Below are positions 1-6,898 of a stretch of 7,518 nt of DNA, piece by piece. Made by a program: the position numbers and the translations under genes. The stretch spans positions 1 through 7,518 of the forward strand of contig DASXXT010000470.1 of the NCBI GenBank assembly GCA_036502965.1. The letters are read 5' to 3'. Each line of letters opens with the position of its first letter. The stretch's first letter is position 1. The notes under the pieces are model-generated. The model did no database searches. It was not told the DNA's origin and was given only the letters and a program-made list of their open reading frames with translations. The stretch is from Roseiarcus sp036502965. GTDB lineage: Bacteria; Pseudomonadota; Alphaproteobacteria; Rhizobiales; Beijerinckiaceae.

Positions 1-126
1 CCCTGTCACGGCGAGCGCTGCGACATGGCTGCCGAGCCGCAGGGCGCCGCGCAGGTCCGACTTGATGCTGAGCGCCTTGAGCCGGGCTGGCGCGATCATG
101 TCGCGGCGGGCAAAGACCTCATCCAT
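1..126 (-). CDS. Probable membrane fatty-acid-desaturase-like protein, N-terminal fragment
   Basis: Only the first 42 codons lie in the window; the gene runs off the left edge. The ATG at 126 is preceded by AAGGA (137-141) with a 10-nt spacer, and an upstream ATG at 133 stops after four codons, so 126 is the start. The visible protein begins MDEVFARRDM and continues with KSDLRGALRLGSHVAALAVTG. A basic stretch followed by 'SDxRGxLxLxSHxxALxxTG' and a hydrophobic run resembles, from memory, the N-terminus of bacterial membrane fatty acid desaturases (histidine-box di-iron enzymes). No histidine boxes fall within the window, so the call rests on this short stretch. The gene starts 14 bp after the second permease stop and its ribosome-binding site overlaps that stop, so it belongs to the same operon. 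In this setting it could be a hydroxylase or desaturase acting on the imported compound rather than on lipids; that is inference. Confidence 0.55.
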   Translation of the reverse strand, partial: MDEVFARRDMIAPARLKALSIKSDLRGALRLGSHVAALAVTG

Positions 127-140
127 CGTTCATTCGTCCT

Positions 141-941
141 TCAGGCGGCTTCTTCGCGCTGCAGCAGCATGCGTCCTGTCAGTGTAAGCGTGGTGACGAC
201 GATCAGTACGACCGAGACAGCGGCGACCGCCGGATCGATATTGTCATGCACCCCCATCCACATGAGGCGCGGAAGCGTGATGGCGTTGACGCTGGTGACA
301 AACAGCGTGACGCCGATTTCCTCCCAGGAGAGAAAGAAGGCCATCAGAGCCGCCATCATCACGCCGAAACGAATGTTTGGAAGGATGACTTTGAAGACGC
401 GCTGAAACGCGCTTGCGCCAAGCCCTCGCGCGGCGAGGTCGATGCGTCGGTCGACTTGCGCGAGCGCGACCAGGATCATCACGACCCCAAAGGGCGTGAT
501 CATGACGACATGCGCGATCGTCACGCCAAACCATGTGTCGTAGCCGATCGCGCCGCTGACCCCGGAAAGGCTCGTCAGGAAGAAATAGAGGGTCATCGCC
601 GAGACGATCGGCGGCGCGATCATCGGCAACAGGACAAAGCCGATCATGAGCGCCGCGAAGCGCGGTTGGATCATCCACACGCCAAGCGAGAAGGCGAGCG
701 CAAGCGCGGTTGCGATCACGCTGCTGACGATGCCGATGCGTAGGCTCAGGAGAATGCTGCGCGCCCAGTCCGGATCGTCTATGAGCTCGCGATAGTGGAT
801 GAGCGACAGGTGGCCGTTCGGCATGGTCAGGAAGCGCGCGGGCGTGAATGAGATCGGCACAACCGCGAGCAGCGGCGCGAGCAGGAAGGCGCAGACGAAG
901 CCAGCGAGCAGAAGCGCGATCCGGCCCGGGCGCTGGATCAT
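141..941 (-). CDS. ABC transporter permease, PotC-like (polyamine-type importer)
   Basis: A 266-residue inner-membrane permease, normal for the PotC/binding-protein-dependent transport family. Hydrophobic segments are visible near residues 8-30, 63-90, 95-123, 139-161, 191-214 and 236-256. The EAA loop that docks on the ATPase is clear at about 169-188 (LAARGLGASAFQRVFKVILP). The ATG at 941 overlaps the TGA of the upstream permease (938-940) as ATGA, which fixes the start and suggests translational coupling; a G-rich stretch just upstream may serve as a weak ribosome-binding site. It forms the second half of a heterodimeric channel with the permease at 938-1888. Polyamine-type importers of this architecture carry putrescine, spermidine or related cationic or opine-like compounds; the sequence does not decide which. 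A longer open frame upstream (to 1397) reads arginine-rich low-complexity protein over the other permease and is a shadow, not part of the gene. Confidence 0.93.
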   Translation of the reverse strand: MIQRPGRIALLLAGFVCAFLLAPLLAVVPISFTPARFLTMPNGHLSLIHYRELIDDPDWARSILLSLRIGIVSSVIATALALAFSLGVWMIQPRFAALMIGFVLLPMIAPPIVSAMTLYFFLTSLSGVSGAIGYDTWFGVTIAHVVMITPFGVVMILVALAQVDRRIDLAARGLGASAFQRVFKVILPNIRFGVMMAALMAFFLSWEEIGVTLFVTSVNAITLPRLMWMGVHDNIDPAVAAVSVVLIVVTTLTLTGRMLLQREEAA

Positions 942-1888
942 CGCGAGCCCCCCATGAGCGCGGGCCTGGCCAGGCGGAACAACGCGGCCATGAGGGTGCC
1001 GACCAGCGCGACCAGCGCGACGCTGATCGCCGCGCCAAGCCCCCAGTCGGGGCTTTGGAACATGCGCAACCAGACGAGCTCCGCCGCCATGATGCTGCGG
1101 CCGCCGCCGAGAATGGCGGGCGTCACGAAGAAGCCGAGGGTGAAGACGAAGACGATGAGCGCCGCGCCGACGACTCCTGGGGCAGTCATCGGCAGGAACA
1201 CTCGCCAGAAAATGCGTAGGCGCGAGGCGCCGAGGCCACGGGCGGCCAAAAGCACGCGCTCGTCGACCGATCGCATGGAGGAGGCAAGCGGGAAGACTGC
1301 GAACGGAGTGAGGACATGCGTGATGCCCAAGATCACGCTGAACTCGTTGTAGGCGAGCGGCAGCGGCCCGGCGATGACGCCTGCGGCCGCGAGCCATGTG
1401 TTAACGAGGCCCCGGTTCGAAAGCAGGGCGAGCCAACCGAAGGCGCGCGTGAGGATCGAGATCCAGAACGGGATCAGGATGCAGAACTCGACGAGGCGCC
1501 GCTGAGGCCCCGTCCCGCGCACCCAGACATAAGCGATGGCGTAGGCCGCGACGACCGAGAAGACCGTCACGATCAGGCAGATGCGAAAGGTGCGCACCAA
1601 GACCGAGAAGACGAGCGGATCGGCGGCGAGCCGCTCGTACTGCCCGAGCCCCGGCCTCGGCAGCGTGACGCTCCATGCCGCCACCCCAAGAAACGGCGCG
1701 GCGTAGACCAGCGCAAGGAAGAGAAGCAGCGGCGCCATGAGGCAGACGCCGGTCACGAGCGCGTTGTCCGACCGCTTCGCGCCTTGGCTTCGCAGCGCGC
1801 GCTCGGCGGCGGCGATGCGATCCGCATCGCCTTCCGTCGCGCCGACAGAAGCGAAGGACGAGACAGCGGTCAGACGCCTCGATCTCAT
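938..1888 (-). CDS. ABC transporter permease, PotB-like (polyamine-type importer)
   Basis: A 316-residue inner-membrane permease. After a roughly 40-residue cytoplasmic N-terminus that is charged and somewhat longer than usual, hydrophobic segments appear near residues 43-73, 96-123, 132-156, 183-205, 237-261 and 284-305. The EAA loop is at about 213-233, with the core ARGLGASRLRIFWRVFLP. The open frame extends far upstream (to 2914) only as an arginine-rich shadow of the binding-protein gene. The ATG at 1888 is chosen because it overlaps the binding-protein TGA (1885-1887) as ATGA, like the other junctions in this operon. No strong Shine-Dalgarno sequence precedes it, which fits translation by ribosomes finishing the gene before it. 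Its own stop overlaps the next permease start in the same way. Family assignment is secure; the substrate is not. Confidence 0.92.
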   Translation of the reverse strand: MRSRRLTAVSSFASVGATEGDADRIAAAERALRSQGAKRSDNALVTGVCLMAPLLLFLALVYAAPFLGVAAWSVTLPRPGLGQYERLAADPLVFSVLVRTFRICLIVTVFSVVAAYAIAYVWVRGTGPQRRLVEFCILIPFWISILTRAFGWLALLSNRGLVNTWLAAAGVIAGPLPLAYNEFSVILGITHVLTPFAVFPLASSMRSVDERVLLAARGLGASRLRIFWRVFLPMTAPGVVGAALIVFVFTLGFFVTPAILGGGRSIMAAELVWLRMFQSPDWGLGAAISVALVALVGTLMAALFRLARPALMGGSR

Positions 1889-3003
1889 GCCGATATGATC
1901 TTCGTATAGGCGTCGAGGGCCGCGCTGTAATTCTCCGAGTACCAGGGCATGTCGAGCGCCACTTGCTTGGAGAAGTTGGCGGGATCGACGGGATTGTATT
2001 TGCGCTGGTCGGCGGGAATGAGAGCGTCGGTTGCAGGATTGGCGGGACCCTGGCCCAAAAGGTTGAACATGATGAGCTGCCGCTGCGGGTCGGAAGTCGA
2101 GGCGATGAACTTCATCGCCGCCTCCTTGCCGCCGGGATTGTTCTTGATCACCGCGAGCGCGCCCGGCGAGATCGAGCCCTGGTCCCAGATGAACTTGATC
2201 TGCCCGTTTGAATCGCGATCGAGCAGCGACGCTCGCGTCGACCATATGATGGCCATCGCGGCGTCCCCGCTCAACAGCACCTGCTGGCTCGCCGCGCCGC
2301 CGCCCCAGTAGGAGACGACGTTGGGTTTGAACGCCGCGATCTTGTCGTGTGCGCGCTTCAAGTCGAGCGGATAGAGCTTGTCGGGCGCCACGCCGTCGGC
2401 GAGCAGCGCCGCCTCCCACATGCCGGCGCCCCATTTGTAGAGCGAGCGCTTGCCCGGATATTTCGCAACGTCGAAGAAATCGGCCATGCTCTTCGGCGGA
2501 TCGGAGGCGAATTTCTGCGCGTCGTAGGCGATCACGTAGGAAAAGAAGTAGGTCGACGCGGCGTAGTCCCAGCCGAAGCCCGCGCGCATCTTGGACTTGT
2601 CGACGACGGTATAGTCGATCGGTTCGATCATGCCCTGCTTGCCGAGGGTAATGGCGGAGAAGGGATCGGCGTCGACCAGGTCCCAGGTCGGCTTGCCGCT
2701 TTTGAACTGCGCGGCGATTGCGCCTTCGGTCGGCCCGGTGCCGTCCTCCTTCACCTCGATGCCGGTCTCCTTGAAGAAAGGCTGCCCATAGGCCTGATCG
2801 TAGGCCTTGATCGCGTCGCCGCCCCAGTTGACGAGAACGAGCTGCTTGTCGGCGGCGCGCGCGCCCGTCGACCTTAGCGCAAGCGGCGCGCCCCCAAGCG
2901 CGATCGCCGCCCATTGCGCGAACTGGCGCCGACTAAGGCCGCCGCGCCGCGCCTTCTCAGCCAGGATCTCGAGACAGTCTTTCTCAAAGGCGTCGTTCAT
3001 CAT
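1885..3003 (-). CDS. Periplasmic solute-binding protein of polyamine-type ABC importer, Tat-exported
   Basis: A 372-residue extracellular solute-binding protein of the spermidine/putrescine (PotD/PotF-like) group. The N-terminus has a twin-arginine motif, SRRQFAQ at 24-30, then a hydrophobic stretch WAAIALGGAPLAL and a likely signal peptidase I site ARA|AD after residue 50. The mature protein starts KQLVLVNWGGD, the typical first beta strand of this fold, and contains WDLVDAD (107-113), WGAGMWEA (191-198) and a WSTRAS segment near 254-259, consistent with a type II periplasmic binding fold. Two adjacent ATGs are possible, at 3003 and 3000; GGGAG lies 4 nt before the first and 7 nt before the second, so the true protein may lack one Met. 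The ATG at 3003 overlaps the ATPase stop. Export by Tat rather than Sec implies the protein is folded before export. The ligand cannot be named from sequence alone. Confidence 0.93.
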   Translation of the reverse strand: MMNDAFEKDCLEILAEKARRGGLSRRQFAQWAAIALGGAPLALRSTGARAADKQLVLVNWGGDAIKAYDQAYGQPFFKETGIEVKEDGTGPTEGAIAAQFKSGKPTWDLVDADPFSAITLGKQGMIEPIDYTVVDKSKMRAGFGWDYAASTYFFSYVIAYDAQKFASDPPKSMADFFDVAKYPGKRSLYKWGAGMWEAALLADGVAPDKLYPLDLKRAHDKIAAFKPNVVSYWGGGAASQQVLLSGDAAMAIIWSTRASLLDRDSNGQIKFIWDQGSISPGALAVIKNNPGGKEAAMKFIASTSDPQRQLIMFNLLGQGPANPATDALIPADQRKYNPVDPANFSKQVALDMPWYSENYSAALDAYTKIISA

Positions 3004-4112
3004 TGCACTCCCGTTACCGCAAGCTGCTCGGAGCCGTCCTCAGGTAGAAGAAAGCCTTTGGTCACTGGCCACGTCACCCAGAGGTCCCGGCCGCCCGCGA
3101 TCGTCCTCGCGGCAGCCTCAGCCGGCACCGTGACCGTCAGCCTTGTCCCGCTTCGAGTAACGAGCCCAAGTCGCATGGAGGCGCCGAGATAAGTCGTGGC
3201 GGCGACCGACGCTGCAACCCCGTTCTCTCCGTCCGCACGTCGGTCAGCCAGAGACATGTGCTCCGGCCGCACCGCCAGAACGCCGCTCCTCGCTGCATGA
3301 TCCTGGCGGGGGCCGACGAGACGGCCGCCCTCGAACAGGCCGCCGGTGCCGATGTGACAGTGGCCGACGTCCTCGACCGGCAAGAGGTTGATCTCGCCGA
3401 GGAACTCGGCGACGAAGCGGCTCGTGGGACGTTCGTAGACCTCCTGCGGCGCCGCGATCTGAAGCAATTCCCCGTGGTTGAAGATCGCGATCCGCGAGGA
3501 CAGAGACAGGGCCTCGCTCTGATCGTGGGTGACGAAGATGAAGGTGGTGCCGAGCTCCTGATGCAGCCGCTTCACTTCGTCCTGCATGCGGCCGCGCAGG
3601 TGCTTGTCGAGCGCCGAGAACGGTTCGTCGAGCAGGAGGACGAAAGGCTCGAAGACGAGAGCGCGCGCGAGCGCCACGCGTTGCTGCTGGCCGCCCGAGA
3701 GCTTCGCCGGCAGCTTGCTCTCATGGCCATTCAGGCCGACGCGCTCGATGATCTCGGCGACGCGGCGCGCAATGACGTCACGCGGCGTCTTCCTCACCTG
3801 GAGTGGGAAGGCGATGTTTTGCGCCACCGTCATATGCGGAAAGAGCGCGTAGCCCTGGAACACCATACCGAAGGAGCGCGTCTCGGCGCTTCTCTGCGTG
3901 ATCTCCTCGCCCTCGCTCATCAGGCGCCCGACGGTCGGCTGCTCGAAGCCAGCCACGATCATGAGGAAGGTCGTCTTGCCGGAGCCGGAGGGGCCAAGCA
4001 GGGTCAGAAATTCGCCGCGGCCGACGTCGAGCGTCACATCTTTAAGCGCCTGGAACGACCCGAAGGACTTTCCGACGCCGATCGCCTGAAGGCTGACCGC
4101 CCTTATGCTCAC
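3000..4112 (-). CDS. ABC transporter ATP-binding protein, PotA-like
   Basis: The ATPase that powers the importer encoded downstream. From a GTG start (VSIRAVSLQA...) it is 370 residues, typical of PotA/MalK-type subunits. All nucleotide-binding motifs are intact: Walker A GPSGSGKT (40-47), Q-loop FQG (Q86), signature LSGGQ (138-142), Walker B LLLDEP (159-164), D-loop SALD and switch histidine in THDQSE (H196). The C-terminal part, from about 240, holds a TOBE-type domain with the usual VRPEHM segment (281-286). The start is uncertain. The open frame reaches a TTG at 4139, which adds nine residues (TTG-IWQRSAKG). I prefer GTG at 4112 because homologues usually begin close to this point and GGAG lies about 10 nt upstream. 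Its TGA overlaps the binding-protein ATG as ATGA. It lies 157 bp downstream of the disrupted hydrolase gene. Confidence 0.92.
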   Translation of the reverse strand: MSIRAVSLQAIGVGKSFGSFQALKDVTLDVGRGEFLTLLGPSGSGKTTFLMIVAGFEQPTVGRLMSEGEEITQRSAETRSFGMVFQGYALFPHMTVAQNIAFPLQVRKTPRDVIARRVAEIIERVGLNGHESKLPAKLSGGQQQRVALARALVFEPFVLLLDEPFSALDKHLRGRMQDEVKRLHQELGTTFIFVTHDQSEALSLSSRIAIFNHGELLQIAAPQEVYERPTSRFVAEFLGEINLLPVEDVGHCHIGTGGLFEGGRLVGPRQDHAARSGVLAVRPEHMSLADRRADGENGVAASVAATTYLGASMRLGLVTRSGTRLTVTVPAEAAARTIAGGRDLWVTWPVTKGFLLPEDGSEQLAVTGVQ

Positions 4113-4269
4113 GCCCTTTGCGCTCCGTTGCCAGATCAAGTGAGGTTAATCCTCGCCGAGGCTTGCGACAATTGAAGAATGGCGTTCGCGCAGGCAAAGC
4201 AAAGCCATGCCGCGCCCAAACCTTGAGCAAGATCGCCATTCATTGTGCAAAGCGCAGCGCTCATCTCCG

Positions 4270-5123
4270 TCAGACCGCCTCGCGCGCGAGCGGCATCGTC
4301 ATGCAGTGGACGCTGCCGCCTCCGGCGGCGAAGAGGTCGAGCTCGGGATCCAAGACCTCGAGCCCCTCGCCGCGCAGCGCCGCGTTGATCCGCGCGCTGT
4401 GGCGCGGCGAAACGACACGGTCGCCGCCGAGCGCCAACAGATTGCACGACATCGCCATCACTTCGCGATAGGTCGCCTCGATCAGGCGGATTCCGCGCGC
4501 TGTCAGCCAGTCGGCGAAATCGTCGCCCAGGACCCCGATGCAGGCCACCGCAAGGCCGGGCGCTGCCATGCAGAAGAGGACGTCGAGGTGAAGGAAATGT
4601 TCGGGGAAGGAATGGAGCTTCGACTCCCAGCCCTCGTCCGCGAACCAGCGGGCGAACTGGGCCGCTCCCTCGCGCGTCGTGCGGATTCCCGACCGGCCGA
4701 CGACAAGCAGTCCGGGGCCGATGATGTGGATGTCGCCCCCTCGACCGCGCCATGGCTGCAATAGCGCCAGAAGCCGTCGTGGCCTCCATGGAAGTGCAGG
4801 ATGGAGGCGATCTCGCCGCGGCGCGGAGGGAGCGCGAGCTGGGTCAGCGACGGTCCCCAGGGCGCGGTCTGGCTCGAATCGCGCGTATAGACCTGATAGG
4901 GCAGATGCGGCTCGGGTTCGATGTAATGGCGCCGCGCTCCCGCCTGATCGAGCGCGTCCTCCAGCTGGCGGAACTCGCCTTGCAGGCGCTGCGCGTCGAT
5001 CCAGCGCCCCGAGGCCAGCGTCTGGACGGCGATCGCGTTGGTCTCGATCCATTGATAATGATCGGGTCGGCTGAGCAGCACGTCGGTCAGCACGCCCGTT
5101 TCGGAATCGATTGACCAGGGCAA
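4270..5123 (-). pseudogene. Amidinotransferase/arginine deiminase/dimethylargininase-family hydrolase, interrupted by a 1-base frameshift
   Basis: The N-terminal part reads in one frame from a TTG at 5123 (GGGAG at 5130-5134, 6-nt spacer) to a glutamate codon at 4742-4740. The rest reads in another frame from there to the TGA at 4270. Restoring one G in the G5 run (C5 on the plus strand, 4736-4740) gives a continuous 284-residue protein with every family landmark: VYTRDSS (78-84), VEGGDIHIIG (127-136), a catalytic histidine in FLHLDV (H179) and a nucleophile cysteine in GGGSVHCMTMPL (C274). Such enzymes hydrolyse or transfer guanidinium groups, for example arginine or methyl-arginine to citrulline. 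Without correction, translation goes off frame and stops at 4503 (206 residues), losing the catalytic His and Cys. The break could be a sequencing or assembly error, a genuine mutation, or a -1 slip at GGGG. The exact substrate class is undecided. It lies in the operon after the flavin oxidoreductase. Confidence 0.8.
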
Positions 5124-5129
5124 GACTGT

Positions 5130-5134
5130 CTCCC
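5130..5134 (-). promoter_or_regulatory. Ribosome-binding site deciding the TTG start of the hydrolase gene
   Basis: GGGAG on the minus strand lies 6 nt before a TTG codon at 5123. No ATG or GTG in this frame is as well placed, and the TTG-initiated protein (MPWSIDSETGVLTDVLLSRP) begins where members of this enzyme family usually begin. The strong Shine-Dalgarno sequence is the reason for accepting a non-ATG start. Confidence 0.7.
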
Positions 5135-5238
5135 GATGTTGCGCGCTTTGAGCCTTCGCCGAGCGGCGAGAACCTTAAGGCCTGCCATTGCCGCCGCTCG
5201 CCCATGGCTCTACCCGCCGGAACTCAGACAGCCGCGCT

Positions 5239-6822
5239 TCACCGCCGGCGGTCCTTAAGGATCTCGCGGGCGGCGTTATAGCCCGGGACGCCGCCGACGC
5301 CGCCGCCCGGATGAGCGGAGGAGCCGCATTGATAGAGGCCCGCAATCGGCGTCCGGTAGTCCGCCCAATGCGGCGCGGGGCGCGCCCAGAAGAGCTGGTC
5401 GACCTGCAATTCGCCATGGAAGATGTGGCCGTGCGGAGAGCCGATCTTCTCCTCGATGTCGGGCGGCGTCAGCGCCTGCATGCCGATGATCCCGTTCGAA
5501 AAGCCCGGCGCATAGGCGTCGATGACGCTGAGGACGTTGCGGACCAGCTCATCCTTGCGCGTCGCCCAGTCCCCATTCTTGAGCGTGTACGGGGCGTGGC
5601 CGCCGAACAGGTTGACGATGTGCTTGCCTGGCGGCGCGACGCTGTCGTCGACGAAGGTCGGCGTCACCGGCGTGATGAACGGCTCGCGCGACATGTCGCC
5701 GTATTTCGCGTCGTCATAGGCCCGTTCGAGATATTCGATCGTCGGTCCGATATGCGCGTACGTCGGATAGGCGAAGCCGCAGGCCGCGGGGTCGAAGGCG
5801 GTGTATTTCGGCAGCGCCTCGCAAGCAATGTTGATCTTGAACGCGGTCGAAAACGTCCGGTACGACTCGAGGTCGCGGACGAACTCCGCCGGCAGCTTCG
5901 ACTTGTCGAGGAACTTGAGGAAGGTGAGCTTCGCCGAGACGTTGCTCGCGACAATCCCCGCTTCGTAGCGCGTCCCGTCGGCGAGGGTGACGCCGGTCGC
6001 GCGGCCGTTCGCCGTGTCGATCGCCGCGACCGCGCATTCCGTCTTGCAGACGAGCCCCTTCTCCTTGCCTGAGCGCGCGATCGCCTGAGTGATCGCGCCC
6101 ATGCCGCCGCGCACGAAGCCCCAGCCGCCCGCGCCCGCGTGCTCTCCCATCACGTGATGCATGATGACGTAAGCGGAGCCGGGGCTTTTTGGCCCGACAA
6201 AAGTGCCGATGCCGCTGTAATAGGCGAGCACCGCCTTGATCTCGGTGCGCTCGAACCATTCGGAAAGATAGTCGTCGGCGCTCATGGTCATGAGATCGAT
6301 GAGGCGGAAGAGCTTGTTATTGACCTTGCGGTACTTCCAGAGAAACTTCGCCGTCTCCTTGAAGCTCTTCCAGTCGCGGCACGACGGGTCGGGCGGTGTC
6401 TCCAGGAGCAGTTGGCGCATGATCTTGACCGACTCCATCAGGTATCGGTCGAATTCGGGATAGATCTCGGCGTCCTTGGCGGAGAAGCGCGCGAACGACT
6501 TCTGCGTCTTGGCAATATCGTCGGCGAAAATGATGTAGTCATTGCCCGGCAGCACGCCGAACATGTCGGTCGCCGGCAGCACTTTGTAACCGTATTTGGC
6601 GAGTTCGAGATCGGCGATGACGCGCGGATGCAGGAGGCTCATCAGATAGCTGAAGACGGAAAACTTGAAGCCGGGCACGACCTCCTCAGTCACGGCCGCG
6701 CCTCCGAGCACCGGCCGCCGCTCCAAAACCAGCGTCTTCAGACCGGCGCGCGCGAGATAGGCGCCGCAGGTCAGCCCGTTATGGCCACCTCCGATGATGA
6801 TCGCGTCATACTTGTCGGCCAT
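5239..6822 (-). CDS. FAD-dependent oxidoreductase, phytoene-dehydrogenase/PYROXD2-like
   Basis: A 527-residue flavoprotein. The N-terminal dinucleotide-binding fold is clear: YDAIIIGGGHNGLTCGAYLA (GGGHNG at 11-16) ending in LVLERR with the acidic residue expected to bind the FAD ribose, followed by LGGAAVTEE. The C-terminus carries the second FAD-contacting motif, GLYQCGSSAHPGGGVGGVPG, in roughly the last 33 residues. Length and both ends fit the phytoene desaturase-like/PYROXD2 branch of the amine oxidase superfamily. No carotenoid synthesis genes lie nearby, so carotenoid chemistry is not supported here. In a cluster with a polyamine-type importer, oxidation of an amine or similar substrate is a reasonable inference, but the reaction is unknown. 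The ATG at 6822 has GGGAG at 6830-6834 with a 7-nt spacer and is the first gene after the operon promoter. The protein appears intact. A 115-bp gap separates it from the hydrolase gene. Confidence 0.92.
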   Translation of the reverse strand: MADKYDAIIIGGGHNGLTCGAYLARAGLKTLVLERRPVLGGAAVTEEVVPGFKFSVFSYLMSLLHPRVIADLELAKYGYKVLPATDMFGVLPGNDYIIFADDIAKTQKSFARFSAKDAEIYPEFDRYLMESVKIMRQLLLETPPDPSCRDWKSFKETAKFLWKYRKVNNKLFRLIDLMTMSADDYLSEWFERTEIKAVLAYYSGIGTFVGPKSPGSAYVIMHHVMGEHAGAGGWGFVRGGMGAITQAIARSGKEKGLVCKTECAVAAIDTANGRATGVTLADGTRYEAGIVASNVSAKLTFLKFLDKSKLPAEFVRDLESYRTFSTAFKINIACEALPKYTAFDPAACGFAYPTYAHIGPTIEYLERAYDDAKYGDMSREPFITPVTPTFVDDSVAPPGKHIVNLFGGHAPYTLKNGDWATRKDELVRNVLSVIDAYAPGFSNGIIGMQALTPPDIEEKIGSPHGHIFHGELQVDQLFWARPAPHWADYRTPIAGLYQCGSSAHPGGGVGGVPGYNAAREILKDRRR

Positions 6823-6845
6823 CCGTCCGCTCCCGACGAGTTAGC

Positions 6846-6873
6846 TTGCATTAAAATTTTAGGGCGATATTTT
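6846..6873 (+). promoter_or_regulatory. Possible plus-strand promoter for the XRE-cupin regulator
   Basis: TTGCAT (6846-6851) and TATTTT (6868-6873) are separated by 16 bp and would start transcription near 6880, just ahead of the regulator start at 6903. The match is only moderate. It overlaps the operon promoter on the opposite strand, so the two would compete for RNA polymerase and could share one operator. Confidence 0.35.
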
Positions 6874-6879
6874 TGTCAA
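6850..6879 (-). promoter_or_regulatory. Sigma-70-type promoter of the minus-strand operon
   Basis: On the minus strand, TTGACA (6879-6874, perfect -35) is followed after 18 bp by TTTAAT (6855-6850, one mismatch to TATAAT). Transcription would start near 6843, giving a leader of about 20 nt that contains the GGGAG ribosome-binding site and leads to the ATG at 6822. The stretch is AT-rich against a GC-rich background. It would drive the oxidoreductase, hydrolase, transporter and desaturase genes. Confidence 0.65.
6852..6861. promoter_or_regulatory. Perfect 10-bp palindrome, candidate operator
   Basis: TAAAATTTTA is a perfect inverted repeat lying between the two divergent genes. It overlaps the -10 box of the operon promoter and sits in the spacer of the plus-strand promoter candidate. 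A dimeric helix-turn-helix protein bound here would block both. Short AT palindromes can arise by chance in an AT-rich intergenic region, so the operator role is a guess based on position. Confidence 0.3.
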
Positions 6880-6893
6880 TAGAAAACATGGCC

Positions 6894-6898
6894 AGGGA
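6894..6898 (+). promoter_or_regulatory. Ribosome-binding site deciding the regulator start
   Basis: AGGGA ends 4 nt before the ATG at 6903. The two other in-frame starts, ATG at 6888 and TTG at 6873, are preceded only by AT-rich sequence without a Shine-Dalgarno match, and the TTG overlaps the promoter elements. This favours 6903. Confidence 0.55.

Noticed and set aside
246..743. Long plus-strand open frames across the permease, ATPase, hydrolase and oxidoreductase genes (for example 246-743, 1316-1909, 3258-4175, 5188-6072, 6139-6882).
   Set aside because: They lie antisense to well-recognised genes, read as arginine-, aspartate- or glutamate-rich low-complexity protein without domains, and are expected in GC-rich DNA where stop codons are rare.
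1889..2914. A possible fusion of the first permease to an upstream extension (open frame continuing to 2914).
   Set aside because: The extension is a shifted-frame shadow of the binding-protein gene, rich in Arg and Gly, and the ATGA junction at 1888 gives a normal-length permease.
5156..5169. Small hairpin TCGCC-GAGC-GGCGA between the oxidoreductase and hydrolase genes, considered as a terminator.
   Set aside because: The stem is only 5 bp and no T-run follows on the minus strand, so it is unlikely to stop transcription; at most it could be a minor processing or attenuation structure.
5173..5260. Two copies of the palindrome CCTTAAGG (5173-5180 and 5253-5260), considered as a paired regulatory site.
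   Set aside because: The second copy lies inside the coding end of the oxidoreductase (an Ile-Leu-Lys-Asp stretch), there is no further similarity around the two, and no promoter is visible beside them.
5239..6822. Carotenoid phytoene desaturase as the specific function of the flavoprotein.
   Set aside because: Fold and motifs fit the wider superfamily, but no phytoene synthase or other carotenoid gene is adjacent, and the neighbours are a cationic-solute importer and an amidino-hydrolase.
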